Positions 1 through 8,801 of a DNA stretch of 64,000 bases are shown here, piece after piece. Positions within the stretch are counted from its first letter, which is position 1. The number at the start of each line of letters is the position of its first letter. Made by a program: the position numbers and the translations under genes. The DNA is from Spirochaetae bacterium HGW-Spirochaetae-4 (GTDB lineage Bacteria > Spirochaetota > Spirochaetia > Sphaerochaetales > Sphaerochaetaceae), in NCBI GenBank assembly GCA_002839335.1, contig PGXU01000015.1, positions 1 to 64,000 on the forward strand, written 5' to 3'. The notes below the pieces were generated by a model. It was not told where the DNA came from. It worked only from the letters and a program-made list of their open reading frames with translations, and searched no databases.

Positions 1-228
1 GACCTTGGCCGCATTACGGTCCCGTTGATGTCCATACATGATTTGGGCGATTGGACGATTTCGTTCCAAAACCTCGCAGAAATACAGGATGCCGTGAACT
101 CCAGGCGTTTTATCGCCAGGACAACCGCCATGACGTCCAACCACAACCGGCACATATTGTTGATGTATCCTTCGGTCCAGACCGAGTTGACCGACGAAAT
201 ACTGGCCTTCTTCGATCGGAATGATTGA
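1..228 (+). CDS. C-terminal fragment, possible alpha/beta hydrolase
   Basis: The reading frame is open from the first base of the window and ends at a TGA at 226-228, so this is the 3' end of a gene that starts upstream. About 75 residues are visible. The tail has the spacing of the last part of many alpha/beta hydrolases: an S-N-H-N-R-H-I segment that could carry the catalytic histidine, then about 15 residues and a terminal helix (T-D-E-I-L-A-F-F). The nucleophile and acid would lie outside the window, so the family is a guess. A short gap separates it from the dCMP deaminase gene on the same strand. Confidence 0.45.
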   Translation, partial: DLGRITVPLMSIHDLGDWTISFQNLAEIQDAVNSRRFIARTTAMTSNHNRHILLMYPSVQTELTDEILAFFDRND

Positions 229-259
229 ACCATGATGTACACAAGGAGTCGAAACACAC

Positions 260-751
260 ATGAAACGAGCCGATTATATCAGTTGGGATGAATACTTCAT
301 GGGGGTCGCCTTATTATCGGCCCAGAGAAGCAAGGATCCGAATACCCAGGTGGGAGCGTGTATCGTCAATTCCGACAAGAAGATTGTGGGAGTCGGATAC
401 AATGGATTCCCCTCGGGCTGCGACGATGACGAACTCCCTTGGGAACGTGAAGGGGCATACTTGGACACCAAGTATCCTTATGTGTGCCATGCGGAGTTGA
501 ACGCGATTCTCAACAGCATTTCCCGCGACCTCAAAGGTGGGACAATCTATGTGGCACTGTTTCCCTGCAACGAGTGTGCAAAAGCGATCATTCAGTCGGG
601 AATCAAGGAAATCGTGTATCTCTCGGACAAGTACGACGGCACAGATAGTGTGGTTGCATCGAAACGGATGCTGAAGCAAGCCGGCGTGACCTTGCGCAAG
701 TTGGAGCTGAAACGACCCGACGTGCATATATCATTCAGTGTGGAAGCATAA
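260..751 (+). CDS. deoxycytidylate (dCMP) deaminase
   Basis: Converts dCMP to dUMP, feeding thymidylate synthesis in the cytoplasm. The 163-residue length is normal for the family. The zinc site is visible: His77-Ala-Glu79 (ligand and proton-shuttling glutamate) and Pro102-Cys103-x-x-Cys106 (two cysteine ligands). An AAGGAG ribosome site lies about 12 bases before the ATG. It follows the hydrolase-like gene at a short distance and meets the sugar operon on the other strand tail to tail with only 19 bases between, in which no terminator hairpin was seen. It is the only clear nucleotide-metabolism enzyme in the window. Confidence 0.93.
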   Translation: MKRADYISWDEYFMGVALLSAQRSKDPNTQVGACIVNSDKKIVGVGYNGFPSGCDDDELPWEREGAYLDTKYPYVCHAELNAILNSISRDLKGGTIYVALFPCNECAKAIIQSGIKEIVYLSDKYDGTDSVVASKRMLKQAGVTLRKLELKRPDVHISFSVEA

Positions 752-770
752 TGGTCTGGTCTGTAACAAC

Positions 771-1769
771 CTAACGTGAAACCTCTTCCAAATCGAAACA
801 GCTCATGGTGGCGGGAAGCTCGTGTCTTGTGTTGATATTGTAGTCGTCTGTCACCAGATCGAAGCAGGATACCACCAGCAGACCGTTCCATATACACGGC
901 TCTCCAGGCTGGTCCAGCTCACCGGCGAATCCATTGGAATCGGGACTTTGGGCAATTCTCGACACCTTCCCATCGGGTGATACCCGCGCGATTGCATTGG
1001 CGCAGAAATCGGCGATGAACAAATTCCCCTTCCCATCCATGATCATGCCGTCCGTGCTTTTCAGCTGTTGTGGATCCTGTACCCAAATCTCTTCACCGGC
1101 AACAGCACCGCGCCGGTCGAACCGGACCCTATGGATGGCACCATCACCGAAGTTCCCGACCAGGAGCTTCCCCTCATGGTCGAATTCGATACCATCCAAA
1201 CCATATTGGCAGAGCTTATTGCGGGTCAGCACCGAGTAGACGATATGTTCATCCGACAATGTATTCGAGACTTGGATCCCTTTCGCATCGAGAGGAAACC
1301 GATACACACAACTTACCAGAAGCCCGGACGGATCCTTCACCTTGGTCAACATGCTTTGGGTGACATACACATATCCGTTGTGGATACGCATACCATTGGG
1401 ATGCTCCATGCCATCGGCGACCACAGTGGTCTTGACCAGCCGATCCCCCTCTATCCGCAACCGCAAGATCCTTCCCTTGAATTGCAGCTCCGGCCTGCCG
1501 GGCCACCCCTGGTTGTCGCATATATACAGATCTCCATCGGGAGCAAAAGCAATTCCCATGGGTGATGCGAGGGCGGTATCGGGATGTACCGGAACATCGA
1601 TCCAATGTCGGGCCTGTCTGGATGTATCGAACCGGACCAGACAACCAGGTTTGGACTGGTCGGCATAATTGGGACAGGCAAGCACGAGCTCTCCCTGGGG
1701 AGAAACAGCCATACCATCTGGCGTCGTGGCATAGTTGTCGAGCAAAGCGAACAGTTCTGGTTTGATCAT
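771..1769 (-). CDS. SMP-30/gluconolactonase/LRE-family protein
   Basis: A six-bladed beta-propeller of the SMP-30/gluconolactonase family (332 residues). Repeated blade motifs are visible: H-P-N-G-M near the middle, G-L-D-G-I-E-F-D, S-T-D-G-M-I-M-D and L-F-I-A-D-F. Family members are calcium- or zinc-dependent lactonases, and the likely role is opening a sugar lactone made by one of the dehydrogenases in the same operon. No signal peptide is visible, so it should act in the cytoplasm. It is the last gene of the ROK-controlled operon. An AAGGAG site lies 10 bases before the ATG. The substrate cannot be read from sequence. Confidence 0.8.
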   Translation of the reverse strand: MIKPELFALLDNYATTPDGMAVSPQGELVLACPNYADQSKPGCLVRFDTSRQARHWIDVPVHPDTALASPMGIAFAPDGDLYICDNQGWPGRPELQFKGRILRLRIEGDRLVKTTVVADGMEHPNGMRIHNGYVYVTQSMLTKVKDPSGLLVSCVYRFPLDAKGIQVSNTLSDEHIVYSVLTRNKLCQYGLDGIEFDHEGKLLVGNFGDGAIHRVRFDRRGAVAGEEIWVQDPQQLKSTDGMIMDGKGNLFIADFCANAIARVSPDGKVSRIAQSPDSNGFAGELDQPGEPCIWNGLLVVSCFDLVTDDYNINTRHELPATMSCFDLEEVSR

Positions 1770-1799
1770 AATCGTTGTACTCCTTTTGGTATCCCGTCT

Positions 1800-3317
1800 T
1801 CAACCGGAAATCTTGGAGAACAAAGGCTCCAGGACATGATACGCTTCGTCGAACAGGACACTTGCCTCCCTGTATCGCTTCACATGTGCGGGAATCGGAT
1901 ATACCGTATCGGTGAATTGGATAAACGATTCTATGCGATCGAATGAATCCAACAGTCCCACCCCGACCCCACCGATGACAGCCGCACCCATGCTCGTGGC
2001 TTCCTCCAAATACCGTGGTACGAGGATCGGCAAGTCGAAGACATCGGCAAGAATCTGTCTCCATTGCCTGCCTTTTGCCCCACCTCCGAGCACACGCATC
2101 TCTTCGATGGGAACCTGTTTCCTCATGGTTTCGAGGATCATCCCCAGATTCAAGGTGATTCCCTCCAGGACAGACCTGAACATATCTGCTTTGGTCCGTT
2201 CGAGCGTCAATCCGAGGAAGGCTCCCTTTGCATCGGGATTCCACCGGGGGCTCCGTTCTCCCAACAAGTAGGGAAGGAACAACACTCCATTCGCTCCCAC
2301 GGGGGATGCCTCGACGAGATCATCCAACAATCGGTAAGGACTGATTCCCGCTCGCACAGCCCGTTCGGTCTCGAGCCCCCCAAGTTGGTCCTTCAGCCAT
2401 GCGTATGAAGCTCCAGCTGTCTGCATGGTGCCGCACGGTTGTACATAACCGGGCACCGGATGCGCCCATGTGAAATTGCGCATCTCAGGGTCATCGAGAA
2501 TGGTGAGGCTGGTAGTGCTGATCCAACTGCTCGAACCGATGTAATTGTAGGTGATCCCAGGCTTGACCGAACCGATACCCACCGTCGCGCAACCGCCGTC
2601 ACCCGAGCCTGCCACGACCGGAGTTCCTTTTCGCAACCCTGTGGCTTCAGCCGCCTCGGAGGTAATCTCACCCACGACATCGATCGATGAAAGGAGTTCG
2701 GGAAACTTCGACCTATCGACCCGGGCGGCTTCGATGATCTGCTCCGACCATGCGAGCTGCTGCAAATCCAAGGCGTTGGTACCGCTCGCATCGTTGTATT
2801 CAGTGGCCATCCTTCCGGTGAGCTTGAAATTGATAAAATCCTTCGCATTGAGCATCTTAGCCGTCTGCGCATAGGTTTCCGGCTCGTTGTCCCGCAACCA
2901 CATGAGCTTCTCGATGGAATACGAGGGACTGGCCCGATGCCCGGTAATCTCGAATATCCTCTTCGCATCGATCCTCTCCACGAGTTTTTCGGTTTGCCTC
3001 ACTGCCCGTTGGTCGCTGTAGATGATATGGTTCTTGAGGGGTCGCCCTTTGGCATCGACAGGAAGGCACCCCATCATCTGTCCACTGAAGGTAACGACAC
3101 CGATTTCATCCGCCTTGTGTTCCTGTAGGATTGCGCGCGTAGAAGCGCACACCGCCTCCCACCACACGAGCGGGTCCTGCTCAGCCCATGTGACGTTCGA
3201 ATAGAACGTATCGTAGGGTACGGTCTTGCTCACCAACAGATTCCCGTCGGTATCGAACAATGTCGCCTTGTTTCCGCTCGTACCAAGATCATGTGCCAAC
3301 AATAGGTTTCCGGACAT
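1800..3317 (-). CDS. FGGY-family carbohydrate kinase (xylulokinase-like)
   Basis: Phosphorylates a ketose or polyol with ATP. The N-terminal phosphate-binding motif (D-L-G-T-S-G-N-K) and the second-domain motifs (G-S-G-D-G-G, and L-G-G-G-A-K-G-R-Q-W-R) are present, and at 505 residues it is full length. The ATG at 3317 is preferred because GGGAGG sits just upstream; an in-frame TTG five codons earlier lies before that site. It is 17 bases downstream of a zinc dehydrogenase gene, so the ketose made by the dehydrogenases is the likely substrate. FGGY subfamilies are hard to separate by eye, so xylulokinase is only the nearest label. Confidence 0.85.
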   Translation of the reverse strand: MSGNLLLAHDLGTSGNKATLFDTDGNLLVSKTVPYDTFYSNVTWAEQDPLVWWEAVCASTRAILQEHKADEIGVVTFSGQMMGCLPVDAKGRPLKNHIIYSDQRAVRQTEKLVERIDAKRIFEITGHRASPSYSIEKLMWLRDNEPETYAQTAKMLNAKDFINFKLTGRMATEYNDASGTNALDLQQLAWSEQIIEAARVDRSKFPELLSSIDVVGEITSEAAEATGLRKGTPVVAGSGDGGCATVGIGSVKPGITYNYIGSSSWISTTSLTILDDPEMRNFTWAHPVPGYVQPCGTMQTAGASYAWLKDQLGGLETERAVRAGISPYRLLDDLVEASPVGANGVLFLPYLLGERSPRWNPDAKGAFLGLTLERTKADMFRSVLEGITLNLGMILETMRKQVPIEEMRVLGGGAKGRQWRQILADVFDLPILVPRYLEEATSMGAAVIGGVGVGLLDSFDRIESFIQFTDTVYPIPAHVKRYREASVLFDEAYHVLEPLFSKISG

Positions 3318-3333
3318 AGTTCCTCCCGACAAC

Positions 3334-4392
3334 TCAATTCCACGCGCTGAAATCGAGCATGGTCTTTATCGCATCCGGCTCTTGCGAAGCGGCATAGGCT
3401 GCTTCGAAGTCGTCGATGGAATACGTTCCGGTAACGAAATCCCCGGCCGACAACAGCCCCTTTCGAATCCAAGATACCAACGGATCCTGTGCGGCGGCTT
3501 CCGCTACCCGCGTTGGCCATTGGTGGATGAATAGATTGAAATTGTATGGTCCTTGTTCCTTGTTGAACGTAATGGTGGGAGATCCGATTACACCGTACAC
3601 ACAAATCGAACCACCCATACGGACCAATGGAACCGCAGATTGGATAATCTGGTTGTGTCCGACGGCGTCGACCAAGGCATCCACCCCGTGTGGGAACAGC
3701 TGCCGAATTCGTGCGAATCCCTGTTCGTCGGGAACAAGGGCTTCATCGGCTCCCATCGCCAGTGCCCGTTTCCGTTTGGAGGGAAGAGGATCTATACTGA
3801 CGATACGGCTCAATCCCTGCAACCGTGCGAACCGGATAAAGCTCAATCCGACCGGTCCCGCGCCGAATACAACAAGATCCTGCTTCGGTTTGAATCCGAA
3901 ATCGGTGAACATTCCGGCGTACACTTCACGCCAGGTGCACAATAGCCCCGCGGCCCCCAAGTCGATTCCATCGGGAACAATACGCATGATCTGGAACGAA
4001 TCGTTCCATCCATGAGCGTCGTCGTCCACATGATCGGCGACCATGGCCTGATGGTCACGGACAAGAACATACTGGGAATTTCCTCCCCACCCCGACTGGT
4101 ACCGGGAGTCGGGAGGTTCGAGTACCAGGCCGCCAACTACCCGATCCCCCTCCTTGAAGGTGGTGACCTTGGTACCGACGGCACATACTTTTCCTACATT
4201 TTCATGGCCAAGCAGCAAGGGATAGAGACTTCTATCCATTCCCGGGAAGTGGCCGTCGACCACCTTGCGGTCCGTGGCGTTGCAAATGAACGCAATTTCA
4301 CTGCGCACCAAGGCATCGTATGGTCCGAGTTCAGGTTCCGGCAATTCCACGACAGCCAGCTTTCCAGGTTCCACCACAGCAATAGATTTCAT
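3334..4392 (-). CDS. zinc-type alcohol dehydrogenase lacking the structural-zinc lobe
   Basis: An NAD(P)-dependent medium-chain dehydrogenase. The catalytic zinc ligands are visible (Cys37, and His63-Glu64 in G-H-E-N), as is a GAGPVG nucleotide-binding turn. The four-cysteine structural-zinc loop present in the next gene is absent here; that region reads G-G-L-V-L-E-P-P-D instead. This resembles glucose-dehydrogenase-like members of the superfamily. The ATG at 4392 has GGAGG nine bases upstream; an ATG two codons earlier is only three bases from that site. It sits between another dehydrogenase and the FGGY kinase of the ROK operon. Substrate unknown. Confidence 0.82.
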   Translation of the reverse strand: MKSIAVVEPGKLAVVELPEPELGPYDALVRSEIAFICNATDRKVVDGHFPGMDRSLYPLLLGHENVGKVCAVGTKVTTFKEGDRVVGGLVLEPPDSRYQSGWGGNSQYVLVRDHQAMVADHVDDDAHGWNDSFQIMRIVPDGIDLGAAGLLCTWREVYAGMFTDFGFKPKQDLVVFGAGPVGLSFIRFARLQGLSRIVSIDPLPSKRKRALAMGADEALVPDEQGFARIRQLFPHGVDALVDAVGHNQIIQSAVPLVRMGGSICVYGVIGSPTITFNKEQGPYNFNLFIHQWPTRVAEAAAQDPLVSWIRKGLLSAGDFVTGTYSIDDFEAAYAASQEPDAIKTMLDFSAWN

Positions 4393-4410
4393 CCGCATGA
4401 CCCTCCCAAC

Positions 4411-5442
4411 CTAGGATGCATGTACATGCACCAATACCTTCATCGTCGAATCGGGAGTCTTGGCAATCTTGCGATACGCTTCCAGATATTCGGGCAATTC
4501 ATAGACATCGGTAATCAAGGCTTCCAGATTGACCAGACCATCGCCGACGAGCCGGATAGCCGTCCTGAAATCGTCGAAGTTGTAACGCGCAGTACCGATG
4601 ATCCGAATCTCGCACTCGTTGATATAGGCCAGGTCGACTTGCGGAACTCCCTCATAGACCGCGACCACGACAATGTCGGATCCCTTGCGTGCTACGGAAA
4701 CCGCACTGCTTATCGCCGGCTGGACTCCAGCACAATCGAATATGATATCTGCACGCCGTTCGGCACCGAATTCGCGTTCGATGGCAGTAATCAGCTTCTC
4801 TTCCTTCACGTTCACCGCAACATCGATGCCGCAGGCGAGTGCCTTCTGCAACCTGAGCGAATTCACGTCGGAGACCATGACTTTCGAGGCGCCCATGGCC
4901 TTGACCGTCTGCGCGACCAGATTTCCGATCGGACCGGCCCCGATGATCAGAATCTGCTTGTCCTTCACATCGCCGGCTTTCTGTACTGCCCGGACTCCCA
5001 CAGCGAGCGGCTCGATCATCGCACCGAACCGATAGTCCATATCGTCGGGAAGCTTTACGATATGATGCTCGGAAATCGCGAAATAATCGGATGCTGTCCC
5101 TGTTGTCTGGAACCCCAACACTTTCAGATTGTTGCAGATATTGTAGAGACCATGGGTACAAGGATAACAGGTACCGCAAGCAACCTGCGGCTCTATGGTT
5201 ACCCGGTCGCCGATCTTGATGTTCTTCACTTCCGGTCCGATCGCAACAACCTTTCCCGATACCTCATGGCCCTGGACTACCGGATACGAGGTGTAGGGGT
5301 GCTTTCCATGATACACATGGATATCGCTCCCACAAACGCCGATATAGGCGATCTCCACGACTACCGTATCCTTCTGTGCCTCAGGTACCGGCACTTCCCG
5401 CAACTCTATGACACCTGGCGCGGTCATGACCGCTTGTCGCAT
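4411..5442 (-). CDS. zinc-dependent polyol/threonine-type dehydrogenase
   Basis: A medium-chain dehydrogenase of the sorbitol/threonine dehydrogenase type, 343 residues. Both zinc sites are visible: catalytic Cys37 and His59-Glu60, and the structural loop with Cys89, Cys92, Cys95 and Cys103. The nucleotide fold carries GAGPIG. The ATG at 5442 is chosen because it gives the normal N-terminus (M-R-Q-A-V-M) and lies 7 bases after the stop of the SDR gene; the frame stays open 51 codons further upstream but that part overlaps the SDR gene. Likely oxidises a polyol or sugar brought in by the linked ABC transporter. Confidence 0.87.
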   Translation of the reverse strand: MRQAVMTAPGVIELREVPVPEAQKDTVVVEIAYIGVCGSDIHVYHGKHPYTSYPVVQGHEVSGKVVAIGPEVKNIKIGDRVTIEPQVACGTCYPCTHGLYNICNNLKVLGFQTTGTASDYFAISEHHIVKLPDDMDYRFGAMIEPLAVGVRAVQKAGDVKDKQILIIGAGPIGNLVAQTVKAMGASKVMVSDVNSLRLQKALACGIDVAVNVKEEKLITAIEREFGAERRADIIFDCAGVQPAISSAVSVARKGSDIVVVAVYEGVPQVDLAYINECEIRIIGTARYNFDDFRTAIRLVGDGLVNLEALITDVYELPEYLEAYRKIAKTPDSTMKVLVHVHAS

Positions 5443-5449
5443 GGTAGGA

Positions 5450-6244
5450 TTAATCGATGACACGCAACCACCCCCCGTCCAAGGAATAATTCGAACCGAC
5501 ACTGTAGCTGGCCTTCTCGGATGCCATGAACACATAGAATTCGGCGATTTCCTCAGGTGATGCGAATCTGCCGATCGGGGCGTTCTCCTTCGCAATATTG
5601 TCGAGATACTCCTTGGGAGTAATACCCTCTTTCTCCGATAGGATTCCCGCGGTCTTCCACCAATCCGGGGTAAGTACCAAGCCCGGGCTGATCGTTACGA
5701 CACGAATCCCATCCTTCACGACCTCATTGGACAGGCATTTGCTGTACATTACCAACGCAGCTTTCGTAGTATTGTAGATTGGCTCATACCACAACGGCTG
5801 TTTGGCACATATGGATGCAGTCTGGATAATGACGCCACCCTTACGTTCCCTCATTGAAGGTACGACAGCCCGTGACATCCGGATCGCCGCCATGACATGC
5901 AGATCCCAATAGTATTGCCACTTCTCGTCGGTAGCTTCCATGATAGTCTCTTCACTTCCGGTACCTGCGTTGTTCACCAACACGTCGACACCGCCGAAGG
6001 TATCCAGAACCGTCTTGACCGCCCTGGAGATATCGTCGGCTTTCGACACGTCGCATGCAATTCCGATTGCCTTGACCTTGAAATCCCCGACAATTTTCTT
6101 GGCTTCCTGTTCGGCACGTTCCCCTCCGCGGGCGAGGATTGCGACATTCATCCCCTCTTGTGCGAATTTCCTCGCAACTGCCAATCCTATACCTACACTT
6201 CCGCCAGTGATCACGGCATTCTTACCTTTGACTTTCAAATCCAT
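5450..6244 (-). CDS. short-chain dehydrogenase/reductase (SDR)
   Basis: A classical SDR of 264 residues. The cofactor motif T-G-G-S-V-G-I-G is at residues 13-20, N-N-A-G near 91-94, and the catalytic Ser144, Tyr157 and Lys161 are in order. The ATG at 6244 follows a strong GGAGGT site. The gene lies between the second permease of the transporter and a zinc dehydrogenase, so it is one of three oxidoreductases in this operon. The usual substrate class would be a sugar, polyol or keto sugar. Cofactor preference was not judged. Confidence 0.87.
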   Translation of the reverse strand: MDLKVKGKNAVITGGSVGIGLAVARKFAQEGMNVAILARGGERAEQEAKKIVGDFKVKAIGIACDVSKADDISRAVKTVLDTFGGVDVLVNNAGTGSEETIMEATDEKWQYYWDLHVMAAIRMSRAVVPSMRERKGGVIIQTASICAKQPLWYEPIYNTTKAALVMYSKCLSNEVVKDGIRVVTISPGLVLTPDWWKTAGILSEKEGITPKEYLDNIAKENAPIGRFASPEEIAEFYVFMASEKASYSVGSNYSLDGGWLRVID

Positions 6245-6269
6245 ACACGTACCTCCAGAAATTATTGTT

Positions 6270-7256
6270 CTATTTGATAACCGACAACTTAGACCTGTCG
6301 AACGAAATCGCAACGGCAATTATCACCAGCACTCCAAGGAACGACTGCTGTGCATACACATCGATTCCTATGATATTCATGCCGTTGTTTATCACACTCA
6401 TTACCATGACTCCAACCAATGTATTGAGAACACCACCAGCCCCTCCGGTCATAGCAGTGCCTCCGATGACGACAGATGCGATCGAATTCAAGATATAGAC
6501 CGTCCCCAACGTCGGATACCCACTGTACAGGTTGCTCGCCAGCATGACCCCAGCCAAAGCCGCTCCGAAACCCGAGAGGGTAAAAGCAATGGTTCGTACC
6601 TTGAATATGTCGACTCCGGAAAGCCAACTCATCTTTTCGTTGCTACCCAGCAACATGATATTCCTTCCAGTTATAGTATACCGCTGGATTACGAAGAACA
6701 GCATAAAAATAAGCACACCCAACAACATGATGTTCCGAATCCCCAAGGTTGTCCCGTTGACGATATCCAGTACGCCAAACGATGATGAAGGGGCTGAAAG
6801 GGGTTTGATGCTGATCATATAGGCTATACTCATGAAAATGCCGTTTGATCCCAATGTGGTGATGAACGACGGTATCCTGAAGCGGGAGTTGATCAATCCA
6901 TTCAAGAATCCCGCGGCAATTCCGACGGCAAGACTAAGCCAATATGCCCAAAATCCCAATGGTTCGAGAGTTTTCATGAGTACGACGGAAACCAGGGACA
7001 TGATTCCACCGACAGACAGGTCTATGCCACCGGTCAGTATGGCAAAGACCTGGCCCATGGCGACCGCAAGCAGTATAGCCGCCGAATTTCCGATTGTGAG
7101 CATGTTGTAGCGCGTGAGGAAGGTGGCACTGCCAACGGCGAAAATAACAATGAACAATACCAGCATTCCCAACGCATAGGAGATCGCCGGCAGTCCCGCT
7201 ACCCTACCTTTGATACGTTTGATTGCAGGTTGTTTCCCAATTCCATCTTTTTGCAT
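6270..7256 (-). CDS. sugar ABC transporter permease (RbsC type), second of two
   Basis: An inner-membrane permease of the ribose/xylose (CUT2) family, about 328 residues, with many hydrophobic segments and the family signature near residues 80-100 (A-I-L-T-G-G-I-D-L-S-V-G). The ATG at 7256 has GGAGA eight to nine bases before it. An earlier in-frame ATG at 7271 overlaps the ATPase stop codon but has no ribosome site. It pairs with the permease at 8802-9830 to form a heterodimeric pore, with the ATPase gene lying between them. Confidence 0.88.
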   Translation of the reverse strand: MQKDGIGKQPAIKRIKGRVAGLPAISYALGMLVLFIVIFAVGSATFLTRYNMLTIGNSAAILLAVAMGQVFAILTGGIDLSVGGIMSLVSVVLMKTLEPLGFWAYWLSLAVGIAAGFLNGLINSRFRIPSFITTLGSNGIFMSIAYMISIKPLSAPSSSFGVLDIVNGTTLGIRNIMLLGVLIFMLFFVIQRYTITGRNIMLLGSNEKMSWLSGVDIFKVRTIAFTLSGFGAALAGVMLASNLYSGYPTLGTVYILNSIASVVIGGTAMTGGAGGVLNTLVGVMVMSVINNGMNIIGIDVYAQQSFLGVLVIIAVAISFDRSKLSVIK

Positions 7257-7270
7257 ATTCAAGGTCTCCA

Positions 7271-8791
7271 TTACACAATTGATTCGATGATGTCGGTAGG
7301 AGCCGGTTTTGCATCCGGCGGACAAGAAACCTCGTTGACTTTCTTTCCATCTTTCAGGATCAGCATGCGATTGCACAGCCCGATATCCTCTTCGAGCGTA
7401 TCGCACATGATGATCATACTTTTACCCTGCTTCGCCAGCTGGCGGATATGGTGGTAGATTTCGTCCTTAGCACCGACATCTATACCACGGGTCGGGTGAT
7501 CGACTATCAGGATCTCCGCGTCGGCGGAGAGCCATTTCCCAAGAACCACCTTCTGTTGGTTCCCTCCACTCAGGTTGCCACACTTCATGCGATGGCTGGT
7601 GGCCTTTACCTTGACCACACCCATCCAGTGGTTTGCATTGTCCCGTTCCTTCCTCTTATTGATGAAGCCCCGTGATTTCAGTTTTTTATATACCAGCATG
7701 TTGATGTTGTCCGCGATATCGAGATCGGTGGCCAATCCCTCGATACGACGGTCTATGGGAATGTATCCGATCGCATGGGCGATCGCGTGTTTCGGTTGCT
7801 TGATTGAAATCCTCTTGCCGTTCCGATAGATGCTGCCTTGGGTAGCTTGCATGCTGCCGCCCAGACATTTGACCAACTCTTCTTTTCCAGATCCGATCAA
7901 TCCGACCAACGCCAGGATTTCCCCTTTATGCAAGGTGAAGGAAATTGGTTCGAGAATGGATTCTATCGCCAAATCCTTGACTTCCAAAACCACCGTATCG
8001 GTTGGATCGACTTGTTCATTCCGTCGGTAATAACCTTCTACCATATCACGACCGACCATGAGTTGCTCAATCTTGAATATGTCTGCTGCCTTACCAGGCA
8101 TCTCTGTCACATAGTCGCCATCCTTGAGAACCACGATCCTGTCGCTGTTCTCGATAATCTCCTCCAGCCGGTGGGATATGAGAATGACTGTCGCATGTTC
8201 CTTTATCCTGTTGAGGATTTCAAACAGGGTCTTGATCTCCTTTTCCAACAACACGGTTGTCGGTTCGTCGAGAATCAAAATAGGATTTTCATGCCGATAT
8301 AATCGCGACAACCAGAGCAGCCTGGTTATCTCGACCATTTGCCGTTGTGCGGGACTCAAGTTTCCACAGAGAGTTGTGGGGTTGATATCCAGACCATTCT
8401 CTTCCAATGCCTTGCGGGCCTCGGCGACCATAGCTGATTCCGAGATGAACCAACCCTTTGAGAATTCCTTCTCATGGCACAGGAACAGGTTCTCGGTGAC
8501 TGTGAGGTTGGGAAGGATCGATCCTTCCTGGAACACCATTCCGATCCCATGCTCGATTGCTTCCATGGAACCACCAAGGACAATCGGCTGCCCACGTAGG
8601 AGGAACTGGCCTCCATCCGGTTGGTAATTGCCTGTCATTATTTTCATGAGCGTCGACTTGCCCGCACCATTCTCACCGACCAGTCCCAGGATTTCCTTCT
8701 CGTAGATGGCAAGGTCGAAGCCTTTCAATGCGACCACACCCGGAAAAACCTTGCGAATGCCCTTGAATTCGATAATCTTTTTCTTTTCCAT
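7271..8791 (-). CDS. sugar ABC transporter ATP-binding protein (RbsA type)
   Basis: A tandem ATPase of 506 residues energising a CUT2 sugar importer. The first half has an intact Walker A (G-E-N-G-A-G-K-S-T) and Walker B (L-I-L-D-E-P-T). The second half has a Walker-A-like G-S-G-K-E-E, the signature L-S-G-G-N-Q-Q-K, and a Walker B reading V-D-H-P-T-R-G, in which the usual catalytic glutamate is histidine. Degenerate second halves are common in this family. The gene is between two permease genes; its TAA overlaps an upstream ATG of the following permease. Confidence 0.92.
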   Translation of the reverse strand: MEKKKIIEFKGIRKVFPGVVALKGFDLAIYEKEILGLVGENGAGKSTLMKIMTGNYQPDGGQFLLRGQPIVLGGSMEAIEHGIGMVFQEGSILPNLTVTENLFLCHEKEFSKGWFISESAMVAEARKALEENGLDINPTTLCGNLSPAQRQMVEITRLLWLSRLYRHENPILILDEPTTVLLEKEIKTLFEILNRIKEHATVILISHRLEEIIENSDRIVVLKDGDYVTEMPGKAADIFKIEQLMVGRDMVEGYYRRNEQVDPTDTVVLEVKDLAIESILEPISFTLHKGEILALVGLIGSGKEELVKCLGGSMQATQGSIYRNGKRISIKQPKHAIAHAIGYIPIDRRIEGLATDLDIADNINMLVYKKLKSRGFINKRKERDNANHWMGVVKVKATSHRMKCGNLSGGNQQKVVLGKWLSADAEILIVDHPTRGIDVGAKDEIYHHIRQLAKQGKSMIIMCDTLEEDIGLCNRMLILKDGKKVNEVSCPPDAKPAPTDIIESIV

Positions 8792-8801
8792 CTGGGCCTC
8801 A

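Noticed and set aside
4012-5460. Open plus-strand frame of 482 codons opposite the two zinc dehydrogenase genes
   Set aside because: Shadow of well-supported minus-strand genes; no ribosome site, no recognisable domain, and histidine/arginine-rich composition typical of antisense frames.
6270-7406. Longer N-terminus for the permease, starting inside the ATPase gene
   Set aside because: The extra 50 residues are basic and unlike permease N-termini, and GGAGA stands just before the internal ATG at 7256.
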